Notes: generated by a model from the letters alone, not told the origin. A DNA stretch of 64,000 nt from Microbacterium testaceum (GCF_020781835.1 NZ_JAJGNJ010000003.1:124001-188000), one strand, 5' to 3'. Positions 25,640 through 34,484 are shown, counted from the stretch's first letter. Numbers and translations: made by a program.

Positions 25640-26836
25640 ATGTTCGTGCTCATTCCCGCGTTCGAGCCGGGCCCGCGGATGCCGGCTCTCGTCGCCGAGC
25701 TGCTCCGCACCGATCCCGACCTCCAGGTGCTCATCGTCGACGACGGCAGTGGCCCCGTCTTCGCTTCGGTGTTCGCCGCGGCCCGCGAGGCGGGCGCGCA
25801 CGTGATCACGCACGCGAGCAACCGCGGCAAGGGCGCGGCGCTGAAGACGGGCTTCTCCCACATCGCCGGTCACGATCGGGATGCCGACGTCGTCACCGCC
25901 GATGCCGACGGCCAGCACACGCCCACCGATGTGTGCCGGGTGGCCGAGGCGCTGCGCCTCGACGCCGCCGACGGCCGCAGCGCGCTGGTGCTCGGCGTCC
26001 GCGGCTTCGCGGGCGAGGTCCCCCTGCGCAGCCGCCTCGGCAACACGGTCGCCCGCGGAGTCTTCCGCCTCGCCACCGGGCGCCGGGTGACCGATACGCA
26101 GACGGGGCTGCGCGGCATCCCCGCCGATCGCCTGGACTGGGCACTCGGCATCCCGGGCGAGGGCTTCGAGTACGAGCAGCGGATGCTGCTGCGCCTCGGC
26201 CCCGACCAGGTCGGCGCGCACGAGGTTCCGATCGACACGGTCTACCTCGAGCGCAACGCCTCCAGCCACTTCCGTCCGGTGCGCGACTCGCTGCGGGTGC
26301 TGCTGCCGGTGCTGTTGTTCGCGTCGTCGTCGCTCGCGGCGTTCATCGTCGACACCGTGGCGCTCCTCGTGCTGCAGGCGCTGACCGGGTGGCTCGTTCC
26401 CTCGATCATCGCCGCGCGGGTGCTGTCGGCCACCGTGAACTTCACCGTGAACCGTCGCGTGGTCTTCCGCGCGGGGGGCGGATCGATGACCGGGCAAGCG
26501 GTGCGCTACGGCGTGCTGGCGCTGGCGCTGCTCGCGTCGAACATCGCGTGGATGTCGTTCCTCACCGACAACGGTCTGGCGCTGCTGCCCGCGAAGGTCG
26601 TGACGGAGGGGGTGCTGTTCATCCTCAGCTACGGCATCCAGCGGGCGCTGGTCTTCCCGCGGGCGGATGCCGAGCCCCCGGCGCGGTCGCCGACCTCACG
26701 ACCTCGTCGCCCGGGCGCCGCAGTCCCCCACCCCGCCGAAGCGACCGGCACCCGGGCTTCCGACCCCGCCGAAGCGACCAGTACCGCGCCGTCCCCCCGT
26801 CCCTCTCCCCACACCCCCGCAAGGAGCACCTCATGA
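25640..26836 (+). CDS. Bifunctional glycosyltransferase family 2 / GtrA protein
   Basis: 398-residue fusion. The GT2 domain (residues 1-~205) begins FVLIPAFEPGPRMPALVAEL and has LIVDDGSG, NRGKGAALKTGF, DADGQHTP and TDTQTGLRGIP, as in polyprenyl-phosphate sugar transferases. Residues ~220-345 form a GtrA-type domain with four membrane segments, probably flipping or retaining the lipid-linked sugar. The last ~50 residues are a Pro/Ala/Thr-rich tail with a repeated PAEAT motif. The ATG of the next gene overlaps the stop (ATGA). Confidence 0.93.
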   Translation: MFVLIPAFEPGPRMPALVAELLRTDPDLQVLIVDDGSGPVFASVFAAAREAGAHVITHASNRGKGAALKTGFSHIAGHDRDADVVTADADGQHTPTDVCRVAEALRLDAADGRSALVLGVRGFAGEVPLRSRLGNTVARGVFRLATGRRVTDTQTGLRGIPADRLDWALGIPGEGFEYEQRMLLRLGPDQVGAHEVPIDTVYLERNASSHFRPVRDSLRVLLPVLLFASSSLAAFIVDTVALLVLQALTGWLVPSIIAARVLSATVNFTVNRRVVFRAGGGSMTGQAVRYGVLALALLASNIAWMSFLTDNGLALLPAKVVTEGVLFILSYGIQRALVFPRADAEPPARSPTSRPRRPGAAVPHPAEATGTRASDPAEATSTAPSPRPSPHTPARSTS

Positions 26837-27489
26837 CCACCACCGCCCTGATCCTCGCCGCGGCCGACCTCGTCGCCGCCGTCCTGCTCAGCGCCGTCTA
26901 CTTCCGCCGTCACCGCCGCCGCGACCTCGTCGTCGCGTTCCTCGGCGTCAACGTCGGTGTGCTCGCCGTCGCGTCCGTCCTCGGTACCGCCGAGATCGCG
27001 CTCGGCCTGGGGCTCGGGCTGTTCGGCGTGCTGTCGATCATCCGCCTGCGTTCGAGCGAGATCACCCAGCGCGAGGTGGCGTACTACTTCGCCGCCCTCG
27101 CGATCGGCCTGATCTGCGGGCTGCCGCACACCGACCTCGTCTCACCCCTGGTTCTGCTGGGCCTGATCGTGGCCGTGCTCGCCGTCGCCGACCACCCGCG
27201 CGTGCTGTCGCGGTCGCGTCACCAGACCGTGCACCTCGACCGCGCGATCGCCGACGAGACCGAGCTGCGCGCCGAGCTCGAACGCCTGCTCGGCGGCGAG
27301 GTCACCGGCCTCACCGTGCAGCAGCTCGATCTGGTCGACGACACGACGCTGGTCGACGTGCGGTACCGGGTCACGGCCGCGTCCGCCGCGACGGGTTCCG
27401 CCCGCGGCGAGGGTGACGGGCGAGCTCCCGCCCCGCGGCGCGAAGGGGCCGAGCCCACCTTCGCCGACCTCCTCGGGGGCACCCGATGA
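26833..27489 (+). CDS. DUF4956 membrane protein
   Basis: 218-residue protein with about five membrane segments in the first 125 residues (LILAAADLVAAVLLSAVYF, LVVAFLGVNVGVLAVASVLG and others), including the family block FGVLSIIRLRSSEITQREVA, and a cytoplasmic C-terminal part with a ferredoxin-like strand pattern. DUF4956 proteins are found next to VTC-type polymerases in many bacteria. AAGGAG is 7 bases before the ATG. ATGA overlaps bind it to the genes on both sides. Confidence 0.92.
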   Translation: MTTTALILAAADLVAAVLLSAVYFRRHRRRDLVVAFLGVNVGVLAVASVLGTAEIALGLGLGLFGVLSIIRLRSSEITQREVAYYFAALAIGLICGLPHTDLVSPLVLLGLIVAVLAVADHPRVLSRSRHQTVHLDRAIADETELRAELERLLGGEVTGLTVQQLDLVDDTTLVDVRYRVTAASAATGSARGEGDGRAPAPRREGAEPTFADLLGGTR

Positions 27490-28307
27490 CCGCCCGCGAC
27501 CTCGCCACCACCGCCATCGCCGCCTTCCCCACGATCGGCCTCGAGGCCCTCACCACCGACGCCGCGCTCCTGACCCGCGTGGACCGCAAGTACGTCGTGC
27601 CGGTGGATGCCGCGGCATCCCTCCTCCACGACCTCCGGCGATCCGCCGACGCTCCGGCGGCGCTCGAGATCGACGGGGAGCGCGAGCTGGCGTACCGCTC
27701 GGTGTACTTCGACACCCCGGATCTGCTGAGTTTCCGCCTCGCCGCTCACGGGCGTCGTCGTCGATTCAAGCTCCGCACCCGCACCTACGTCGACACCGGC
27801 GCCGCTTTCCTGGAGATCAAGACGCGGGGAGCGCGGGGCCTCACCCGCAAGGAGCGCGATGCGTACGATCTCGACGCCGCCGACCGGCTCACCGCTCAGG
27901 CCCGAGACGAGGTGGCGGGCGCGCTCGACGCGATCGGGGTCGCCCCGGCGCGCGCCGACGATCTCGACGCTCGCCTGCAGACCCTCTACCGCCGGACGAC
28001 CCTCCTGCTCCCGGGCGCGATCCCCTCGCGCGCAACGATCGACCTCGACCTCGGCTGGGTCGACGCCGACGGCACCGGCTTCACCCTCCCCCGCTACGCG
28101 ATCGTCGAGACGAAGTCGCCCGGTCAGGCGGGTGCTCTCGACCGGGCGCTCTGGCGGGCCGGATACCGCCCGCAGCGCGTCAGCAAGTACGCCACCGGCC
28201 TGGCGGCGCTGCGCCCCGACCTCCCCCGCAACCGCTGGACCCGAGTGCTCACGGGTCCCTTCGCGTCATCCCTCCTCACTCGAAAGGACGCCTCATGCGC
28301 CGCCTGA
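27486..28307 (+). CDS. VTC-domain polyphosphate polymerase
   Basis: 273-residue TTM-fold protein related to the catalytic domain of yeast Vtc4, which builds polyphosphate from ATP. Charged tunnel residues are visible: RVDRKYVVP (residues 31-39), YRSVYFDTPD (70-79), RRRFKLRTRTY (91-101), LEIKTRGARGLTRKERDAY (109-127) and VETKSPGQAGALDRALW near 210, ending in KYATG. No membrane segment, so it probably docks to the DUF4956 partner. Substrate could be polyphosphate or another triphosphate-derived modification; this is a family inference. Confidence 0.93.
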   Translation: MTARDLATTAIAAFPTIGLEALTTDAALLTRVDRKYVVPVDAAASLLHDLRRSADAPAALEIDGERELAYRSVYFDTPDLLSFRLAAHGRRRRFKLRTRTYVDTGAAFLEIKTRGARGLTRKERDAYDLDAADRLTAQARDEVAGALDAIGVAPARADDLDARLQTLYRRTTLLLPGAIPSRATIDLDLGWVDADGTGFTLPRYAIVETKSPGQAGALDRALWRAGYRPQRVSKYATGLAALRPDLPRNRWTRVLTGPFASSLLTRKDASCAA

Positions 28308-29872
28308 TCCCCCTCGCCCTCCCTCTCACCCTCGCGGGCCTCGTGCTCGCCGGGTGCGCCGTCACCGCGCAGCCCGCCGCGAGCCCGTCGGCGTCGTCGC
28401 TCAGCGCCGAATCGAGCGCCGAATCGAGCGTGCAGTCCGCCGCCGAGGTCGACACCGCCATCGCGACGGCCGCTGCCGAGCTGCTCGAGGCGAACGCCGA
28501 CGGCACCGTCGTGAACGACGACGAGTGGGACATCGCGGATGCCGAGACCGTCACGCTCTCCGGATCGACCGCGTCGAGCGACTCGGCGGGTGTCCGCATC
28601 GACGGCTCCACCGTTACGATCACCGCCGCGGGGGTGTACCGGCTGACCGGGACGCTCGACGGGCAGGTGGTCGTCTCCGCCCCCGATGACGCGCAGGTCG
28701 TTCTGGTGCTCGACGGTGCCACGATCGAGAGCACCTCCGGCGCGGCGATCCAGGTCGTGACCGCCGACGACGTCGCCATCAACCTCGCCGCGGGCTCCAC
28801 GAACACCGTCACCGCCGCCACCTCGGCCGACGCGGACGCGAGCGCGGCGATCTACGCCGACAGCGACCTCACCCTCTCGGGCTCGGGCGCGCTCACCGTC
28901 ACCGACACCGGCAACGACGGCATCTCCGCCACCGACGACCTCGCGATCATCGGCGGCACGATCACGGTGGATGCCGCCGACGACGCCCTCCGCGGCAAGG
29001 ATTCGATCGTGGTGGACGACGGCACGCTCACCCTCACGGCCGGCGGCGATGCGCTCAAGAGCGACCAGACCGACGACGCCACTCAGGGCTACGTCTGGAT
29101 CGCCGGCGGCACCGTCACGGCCACCTCGACCGACGACGGCATCGACGCGCAGACGGATGCCGTCGTCACCGGCGGCACCGTCTCGATCGCGGCCGAGGGG
29201 GATGGCATCCACTCCGAGATCGCGCTGGCGATCGCCGGCGGCGACGTTACGGTCAGCCGGTCGTACGAGGGTCTCGAGTCGGCCGACATCCGCATCGCCG
29301 GCGGCACCACCCGCGTCACCTCGTCGGACGACGGCATCAACGCGTCGGGCAGCTCCACCTCGGCCGGCGGCGGCATGGGCGGCGGGGGCATGCAGGACAC
29401 CGGCGAGACCGTCACCATCTCGGCCGGCACCCTCATCGTCGACGCCGACGGCGACGGACTCGACTCCAATGGCAGCATCACGATGACCGGCGGAGACGTC
29501 ACCGTTTACGGCCCCACCGCGCAGAACAACGGCGCCCTCGACTCCAACGGCGGCATAGACGTCTCGGGCGGCACCCTCGTCGCGATCGGCAGCAGCGGCA
29601 TGGCCGAGTCGCCCGACGAGTCGTCGGCGCAGGGCTGGCTGGCCGCGACGGTGTCGGGCTCCGCGGGATCGACGGTGCAGATCACGGATGCCAGTGGCTC
29701 GGTCATCGCGGAGTACACGGCCCAGAAGACCTTCGCGACGGTCGTGTTCTCGTCGTCGGCGATCACCGACGGGCAGACGTACACCGTGACCGTGGACGGC
29801 ACGGCGACGTCGGTCACCGCCGGTGTCGCGGTGGCCGGCGGGATGGGCATGGGCGGAGGTGGGCGGCCCTGA
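28295..29872 (+). CDS. Cthe_2159-like carbohydrate-binding lipoprotein
   Basis: 525-residue exported lipoprotein: signal LIPLALPLTLAGLVLAGC with lipobox LAGC, Cys at residue 21. The rest is Asp/Thr/Ser/Gly-rich with repeated short beta-helix turns such as DGISATDDLAIIGGTITVDA, GDGIHSEIALAIAGG and DGLDSNGSITMTGG, as in the Cthe_2159 family, a calcium-binding polygalacturonate-binding beta-helix. The C-terminus is Gly/Met-rich. GAAAGGA precedes the ATG, which overlaps the end of the VTC gene by 13 bases. It is presumably the surface receptor or substrate of the cluster. Confidence 0.9.
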   Translation: MRRLIPLALPLTLAGLVLAGCAVTAQPAASPSASSLSAESSAESSVQSAAEVDTAIATAAAELLEANADGTVVNDDEWDIADAETVTLSGSTASSDSAGVRIDGSTVTITAAGVYRLTGTLDGQVVVSAPDDAQVVLVLDGATIESTSGAAIQVVTADDVAINLAAGSTNTVTAATSADADASAAIYADSDLTLSGSGALTVTDTGNDGISATDDLAIIGGTITVDAADDALRGKDSIVVDDGTLTLTAGGDALKSDQTDDATQGYVWIAGGTVTATSTDDGIDAQTDAVVTGGTVSIAAEGDGIHSEIALAIAGGDVTVSRSYEGLESADIRIAGGTTRVTSSDDGINASGSSTSAGGGMGGGGMQDTGETVTISAGTLIVDADGDGLDSNGSITMTGGDVTVYGPTAQNNGALDSNGGIDVSGGTLVAIGSSGMAESPDESSAQGWLAATVSGSAGSTVQITDASGSVIAEYTAQKTFATVVFSSSAITDGQTYTVTVDGTATSVTAGVAVAGGMGMGGGGRP

Positions 29873-29884
29873 GCGTCGCGCGAG

Positions 29885-30368
29885 GGTCCTCACCTGCACC
29901 GGCGATGCCGAGGGCGTAATACTCCTCGAGGAACAGCTGACCCGACGTGTAGAAGCCGTGGGTCAGCGGGCCTTTCTGTTTGAGGAGTTCCTGGCTGCGC
30001 TCGACGATGCGTGACATCGCGCTGTCCCAGTCGGTCTTGACCAGTTCGCCGTTCTCGCGAATCAGCGGACGTGTGAGCCGGTCGGGGTTCGCCATGCCCT
30101 GCCAGCTGCCGAACAGGCCCTTCGGTCCGAGGCAGCCGTGATTGACGATGTCGACCGCGCGGCCGCGCACGCCGACCATCTGGCCGTCTTTCACGGCGAT
30201 GTCGGTGGCGCACCCGTTGCTACACAGCACGCATGCGGACTGCACCCAGCGGTCGACATCGTTCTCGGTGAGGCCGTCGGCGAGCTTCAGGTCGACGCGG
30301 ACCGGCCACCGCTCCCCTCGCGCGTACGGCGTGCGCGTGCCCTAGATGTGCTCGATGCGGTCGACCAT
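29885..30368 (-). pseudogene. Remnant of molybdopterin oxidoreductase (nitrate reductase-like), broken
   Basis: The start is intact: AGGAGGAC, then ATG at 30368, MVDRIEHI. The next codon is TAG (30342-30344), where a tryptophan codon (TGG) would be expected before GTRTPYARGERWPVRVDLK. After the stop the frame continues with the [4Fe-4S] motif SACVLCSNGCATDI, GRAVDIVNHGCLGPKGLFG, NPDRLTRPLIRENGELVKTD and HGFYTSGQLFLEEYYALG. Homology stops near 29890, beside the end of the lipoprotein gene, so most of the protein (normally 700 or more residues) is missing. It is a double-hit pseudogene: nonsense mutation and deletion. Exact left limit is approximate. Confidence 0.85.
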
Positions 30369-30506
30369 GTGTCCTCCTCGCCGGTCCGCGCGGAAACGTA
30401 CGGCGGAGGATCGCTCTCATCGAGAGCCTCGACGGGGGGTCGGCGCAGTGCCAAGGTTCTCCCGGCTGACAGACTCGGTGGGGCGCCACAGAAAGGGGAC
30501 GGGCGA

Positions 30507-30716
30507 ATGGACATCGAACCCGGCATCTACGAGCACTTCAAAGGCCAGCGGTACGAGGTGTTCGGCATCGCGCGCCACTCCGAGACCGAGGAGGTCTTCG
30601 TCTCGTACCGCAAGCTCTACGACGACTACTCGTACTGGGTGCGTCCGGTGGAGATGTTCCTGGGGGACGTGGAGCGGGACGGGTACGTGGGGCCGCGGTT
30701 TCGGCACGTTATTTGA
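30507..30716 (+). CDS. DUF1653 domain protein
   Basis: 69-residue protein matching DUF1653 throughout: IEPGIYEHFKGQRYEVFGIA, HSETEEVFVSYRKLY and WVRPVEMFLGDVE. The domain is common, small, cytoplasmic and of unknown function. A purine-rich AAAGGGGAC is 7-15 bases before the ATG. It stands between the molybdopterin pseudogene and a stretch without genes. Confidence 0.9.
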   Translation: MDIEPGIYEHFKGQRYEVFGIARHSETEEVFVSYRKLYDDYSYWVRPVEMFLGDVERDGYVGPRFRHVI

Positions 30717-31314
30717 GCAGTGGCGCAGTTCACCTGGACCAGCAACAGGCGGAAGGCGGCGACCGAACTGACGGGCGCGACTACCTCATGCACCGGCATT
30801 GCGGCATTACCCACCACGACATGCGGCTCGCGCTCTTGCGGGACCTGCGGGTACTCGCCTTCCGACTGAATCGCCACGCGATCTCCCGCACAAGCAAGAC
30901 CAGACAACGCGGACTCTTCGCGCGCACGCGTGCCAAAGGGCGAGCTCACCCGCTACGGTCCGCAGATCAGATGAGCGCGAAGACGAATCAGGAATTCCAG
31001 TGGTTGGCCCGCCATCGAAACTGCAGGCCGCTATCTGACGAGAGACCGACATCTTCATTCCCCGATCGCCCCCGGATTATTTGGCACGAGGAATCTCTGC
31101 GAGCGGGCTCTCAGAGACTTCCCTCAGCGAACCACTTTCCGGACGAGCCTTCGACACAGCACACGAAGGCTAACCGCCAAGCGTTCACCTCAAGAGTGGC
31201 GCGGCCCGGACATACCGCTGCTTGTCAGGCGAGCGGAATGTAACTTCAGCGCACCTACCGGAGAGCATACTCCTCCGGGCAGTCGCGCCCCCCAGGATTG
31301 ATTGTACATTTCCA
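30717..31314. other. Gene-poor stretch at the edge of the accessory segment
   Basis: No convincing gene. Short frames exist on both strands but lack consistent third-position bias and recognisable domains. One minus-strand piece (about 30720-30890, containing EGEYPQVPQEREPHVVVGN) reads more like protein than the rest and may be the remnant of a lost gene. Base composition falls from the GC-rich flank towards the lower-GC TPR gene, consistent with an insertion boundary. Confidence 0.5.
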
Positions 31315-33081
31315 TCAAATGCTCAGCGGCCAACCATAGCCCCGGCGCAGCGCCACTCGATGAAGTCGCACAAACTCCGGTCGATCCTCCCAGTCATCAG
31401 GCAGCGGGAACGGCGGGAGAGAAAGGGCAGTTACAGTGAGCTTGTCGTGAACGTCCAAAGCCCCGAGCTGCCGCACAATCAGCGCCTGATACATCGTCAT
31501 CAGGCTGCGAGCATCGTCGCCGTCTTTATCCGCGGCATCCGCCGCGGCCCGGTAGAGCTTCATCCCGACCTCAACGTCACCAGCAGCAAGATGCGCCAGC
31601 CCCAACGTGGCTTTCAATTCGTAACTTTCATCCGCGTGGTTGCGGATCAAATCGATAGCGCGCCAACTCCGTCCCGACATTGCAAGAACGTAGGCGGCGT
31701 TATTCTTGGAAGCGCCGTCGTTAAGCACCCCTGACGAGAGCGCATCAAGAGCGATAGCAGCCGCCTCTTCCCACCTTTCCTCGCCAATTCCAAGGGCCAC
31801 CAATGCCGCGGTCACCGCCCGCGGGTTAAGAGGCTCAATCTGGTACCACTCACGAGCGAAATTAGCCGCTTCAACGCTCTCACCCCGCAACGTTGCAAGG
31901 GTGTATCGGATAAATGCCGCACGGGCGGGAAACGTAGTGTCTTTAACCCGGTCAAACGCAGAGGAGAGAACTGCAGCGTCACTCGTGCGCCAACACACTT
32001 GTGCGAGGTTGCTCACCACGACGTCGCTCTCCGGAAATTTTAGACTCAGATCGAGAATCTCGCGAACGCTGTCGGCGCGACTCTCCCGGCTAGATGCAGC
32101 ACGAATCCGGACCAGATTGCTCCGAACTTCCGCCTCTGTTTCACGATCATTAGCTTGCTCAGAGTACTTTGCAGCCTTCTCAAGCAACCTGATTGCAGAC
32201 CGAAGATCAGCATTCGCGAGAAATAGACGCGCCTGCATTATTAGCATTTGCGGTGAAGAATCACGGTACTGTGCATCCAACTTCCGCATCTCACGCTGAA
32301 CCGCCTTGAAGTCACCCTGCGCGAAAAGCAGATCCAGCAGCAAGCAGAGCGCATCTTCCCGGCTCGGGTCTGCCTCCCGCGCGTGGCGGGCAGCCGAAAC
32401 AGCTTTGCGCCTGGACCCCGAACGCCAAAGAGCGATTGAGAGATTCAGCGCCGACACCGCGTCGTCTGGCGAGTTACGTAGAGCGTCACGAAGTCGGGAG
32501 ATAGCCTTATGATTTTCACCTTCGAGAAGGTGAATGTAACCAAGAGCCGCGTTCTTGGAACTCGCCTCACTGGAGAGGATGAATCCGCGCGCCTCAACGA
32601 AATGCTCCGCGTCAGCCAACGCAACAGCCAGGTCGACCTTTAGATGATTACTGAGTGGGATGTTCTTTGCGATTTCACGAACCTCTTCCAGTCGCCCCTT
32701 ACGAAGCAGGAGCTCGCAAGCCAAGCGAACCCCGGTTCGATCGAGGTCTGCAGCTACGCGGTCCGAGGAGTACACGTCAAGCGCTTCAAGGGCAGCCTCC
32801 ACCGCCTCGTCCTCTTCTCGGGCAATTTCCAAAGCCTGCGCCAAGGCGACCAGGTTGTGCGGTCCGCGCACTGCTTCGACTGCGAGTCGGGCCTCGAGCA
32901 GCGTTTGCGAAGACGCAGAATCTATTGCTTCGGCGATCCGCCCCGTGACCTCCTGAAAGGGTCGTCGAGATGTCGAGACCTCGGACACACGCCTGGAACG
33001 ACCTGGCGCCGCAGGCTTAACTGCGTCGCGGGAGAATGCAGCGTCAGCCTCAAGGATGTTCGTAACACCAAGTGCGCTCAT
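31315..33081 (-). CDS. Tetratricopeptide-repeat protein of an XRE-kinase-TPR cassette
   Basis: 588-residue soluble protein, predicted almost entirely helical, with many degenerate TPR units. Examples are AALGYIHLLEGENHKAISRL, SALNLSIALWRSGSRRKAVS, DLLFAQGDFKAVQREMRKL and NAAYVLAMSGRSWRAIDLIR. No signal peptide, membrane segment or enzyme motif; the C-terminal ~40 residues (PFPLPDDWEDRPEFVRLHR) are not TPR. Its start overlaps the kinase stop by one base. In such pairs the TPR protein is usually a scaffold or kinase substrate. GC content and codon use are clearly lower and less biased than in the flanks, pointing to horizontal gain. Confidence 0.85.
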   Translation of the reverse strand: MSALGVTNILEADAAFSRDAVKPAAPGRSRRVSEVSTSRRPFQEVTGRIAEAIDSASSQTLLEARLAVEAVRGPHNLVALAQALEIAREEDEAVEAALEALDVYSSDRVAADLDRTGVRLACELLLRKGRLEEVREIAKNIPLSNHLKVDLAVALADAEHFVEARGFILSSEASSKNAALGYIHLLEGENHKAISRLRDALRNSPDDAVSALNLSIALWRSGSRRKAVSAARHAREADPSREDALCLLLDLLFAQGDFKAVQREMRKLDAQYRDSSPQMLIMQARLFLANADLRSAIRLLEKAAKYSEQANDRETEAEVRSNLVRIRAASSRESRADSVREILDLSLKFPESDVVVSNLAQVCWRTSDAAVLSSAFDRVKDTTFPARAAFIRYTLATLRGESVEAANFAREWYQIEPLNPRAVTAALVALGIGEERWEEAAAIALDALSSGVLNDGASKNNAAYVLAMSGRSWRAIDLIRNHADESYELKATLGLAHLAAGDVEVGMKLYRAAADAADKDGDDARSLMTMYQALIVRQLGALDVHDKLTVTALSLPPFPLPDDWEDRPEFVRLHRVALRRGYGWPLSI

Positions 33082-34160
33082 TAGGCTGTCCTCAATCTCA
33101 TGCGACGACGCTCTTCCCGGGATTGAATTTCAATTCGGCGAATCATTATGTCGGCCCTTCGAATCACCCAATCGAGCGGGTGCCGTGCAGCTCTGTCCTT
33201 GCTGAATGGTCCAGATGTGACTCTTCTGAATGGTTCGGGATTACACAAATACTCCAGAACCACCCGAAGGTCATCACGTATGATGCGCGGCACATTCTCT
33301 ATCACGTCATCGACAGCAGAGCGATATTGCATGCTTAGGCTCGCTAACGGTCTTTTCCGACCCATCGAGATATCAGCTTGCGCCTGCCCCATCACCGCGC
33401 GGACGTCTCCCATAGCGGAGGCAGTCATAGGGAATCCGGTGATCAACTCCACAAGTATCGACCCCACACCGTAGTAGTCCGCGGCAATAAAGTCGGCCGC
33501 CTCGTACCCTCCCTGAAAGAGGAGATACTCCGGTGGCGCGAACCTCAAGTCCCCACGCCCGTTAACATAATCCGCAATAGATCTAGACGGCGACTGCGCC
33601 AGGTTCTTGGCGCGGCCTAGGTCGGCGAGCCGAACGCCTGCAGAGGATCCGCGGACCATCAACAAGCAATTGCTGGACTTCAGGTCTCGGTGGACAATAC
33701 CGAGGTCGTGCATTTGCTTCAGCGCCACTACTGTGTCTCGCCACATGCCGATGCGATCCGCCCACCCCAGATCTCTTCGCGCAAGCGCATCTGAAACCAA
33801 CTCGTCAAGTGAGCCGGATGCGATTGGCAGCACGTGATAACGAACGTCGACTGGGACCGTAACACCGATGAGACTTCGGAGCTGGACCTGTTCAGTCCCG
33901 CCGTCGATGTAGTTAATCACGCCGCTGCATTTCGCCAGAGCGCGGAGCAGTCGACCTTCATTCTCAAAGTCGACAACGTCATCACCAGCCACACCATGTT
34001 TCAGAATCTTTATTGCTACCCGCCCACCAGAATCGAGATGTTCTGCCTCAAACACATAGCCAAAACCTCCAATGCCGATACAACCAACAAGTCGGTAGCT
34101 ACCAAACGGTTGCCCCAGCAGCAGAGCGACCCACGGGTCAGACGAAATGTTCACCGTCAT
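33081..34160 (-). CDS. Serine/threonine protein kinase, cytoplasmic
   Basis: 359-residue Hanks-type kinase. Glycine loop GIGGFGYVFE (residues 29-38), catalytic lysine in VAIKIL (K51), helix C region FENEGRLL, catalytic loop IVHRDLKSSN (D159, N164), the metal site written DLG instead of DFG (180-182), and FAPPEY (E211). The kinase domain ends near residue 300; the remaining ~60 residues are basic (RRADIMIRRIEIQSREERRR). No membrane segment and no PASTA repeats, so it is not a PknB-type receptor. It overlaps the XRE gene (ATGA) and the TPR gene (1 base). The essential residues are present, so it should be active. Confidence 0.93.
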   Translation of the reverse strand: MTVNISSDPWVALLLGQPFGSYRLVGCIGIGGFGYVFEAEHLDSGGRVAIKILKHGVAGDDVVDFENEGRLLRALAKCSGVINYIDGGTEQVQLRSLIGVTVPVDVRYHVLPIASGSLDELVSDALARRDLGWADRIGMWRDTVVALKQMHDLGIVHRDLKSSNCLLMVRGSSAGVRLADLGRAKNLAQSPSRSIADYVNGRGDLRFAPPEYLLFQGGYEAADFIAADYYGVGSILVELITGFPMTASAMGDVRAVMGQAQADISMGRKRPLASLSMQYRSAVDDVIENVPRIIRDDLRVVLEYLCNPEPFRRVTSGPFSKDRAARHPLDWVIRRADIMIRRIEIQSREERRRMRLRTA

Positions 34161-34447
34161 TTGGCATATTTTTCGCGAAGCAAACGGAGTTCGTCGGGGT
34201 GATCTCGCAAGATTTGAATCACGTCTGCGGGTGCATTTCCTCGCGCGAGCTCGATGATCTCAGCATCAACAGAGTAGTGTTTGGAAAGTCGCCTCAATGT
34301 GTCGTCGTTGATCGAACGTTCTCCGCGCTCGAGCCGCGAAAGATGTGAAGGCGCAATCCCAAGTTCCGCAGCGGCCGATCTCAGGGTCTCCCCTTGTCTG
34401 CGTCTCAAGTCGCGAAGGACGGACGCCACGCCCAGATCTGACCCCAT
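34157..34447 (-). CDS. XRE-family helix-turn-helix regulator
   Basis: 96-residue protein with one Cro/CI-type domain at residues ~8-62 (LRDLRRRQGETLRSAAAELG, then IAPSHLSRLERGERSINDDT), followed by a short charged helix with no sensor domain. It is first in the cassette, overlaps the kinase gene by ATGA, and has a perfect inverted repeat over its promoter (34465-34484), so it most likely represses its own operon. ATG at 34447 is supported by TACCAT 3-9 bases upstream, a leaderless arrangement. Confidence 0.92.
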   Translation of the reverse strand: MGSDLGVASVLRDLRRRQGETLRSAAAELGIAPSHLSRLERGERSINDDTLRRLSKHYSVDAEIIELARGNAPADVIQILRDHPDELRLLREKYAK

Positions 34448-34450
34448 TCA

Positions 34451-34484
34451 TGCATGGTAGAGGCTGTTGCCGGATCTGGCAACA
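34451..34484 (-). promoter_or_regulatory. Cassette promoter with inverted repeat
   Basis: TGTTGCC-n6-GGCAACA at 34465-34484 is a perfect 7-base inverted repeat; the spacer adds a central GATC. On the minus strand the TACCAT at 34451-34456 is the likely -10, so the palindrome covers the -15 to -35 region, a classic repressor site for the XRE protein. Confidence 0.65.

Noticed and set aside
24398..26497. 914-codon minus-strand frame extending upstream of the GyrI-like protein
   Set aside because: Only the C-terminal part is the GyrI-like protein; the rest is antisense to the glycosidase and glycosyltransferase genes.
30713..31243. 176-codon plus-strand frame
   Set aside because: No family, irregular codon bias, rich in His/Arg/Ser; not convincing.
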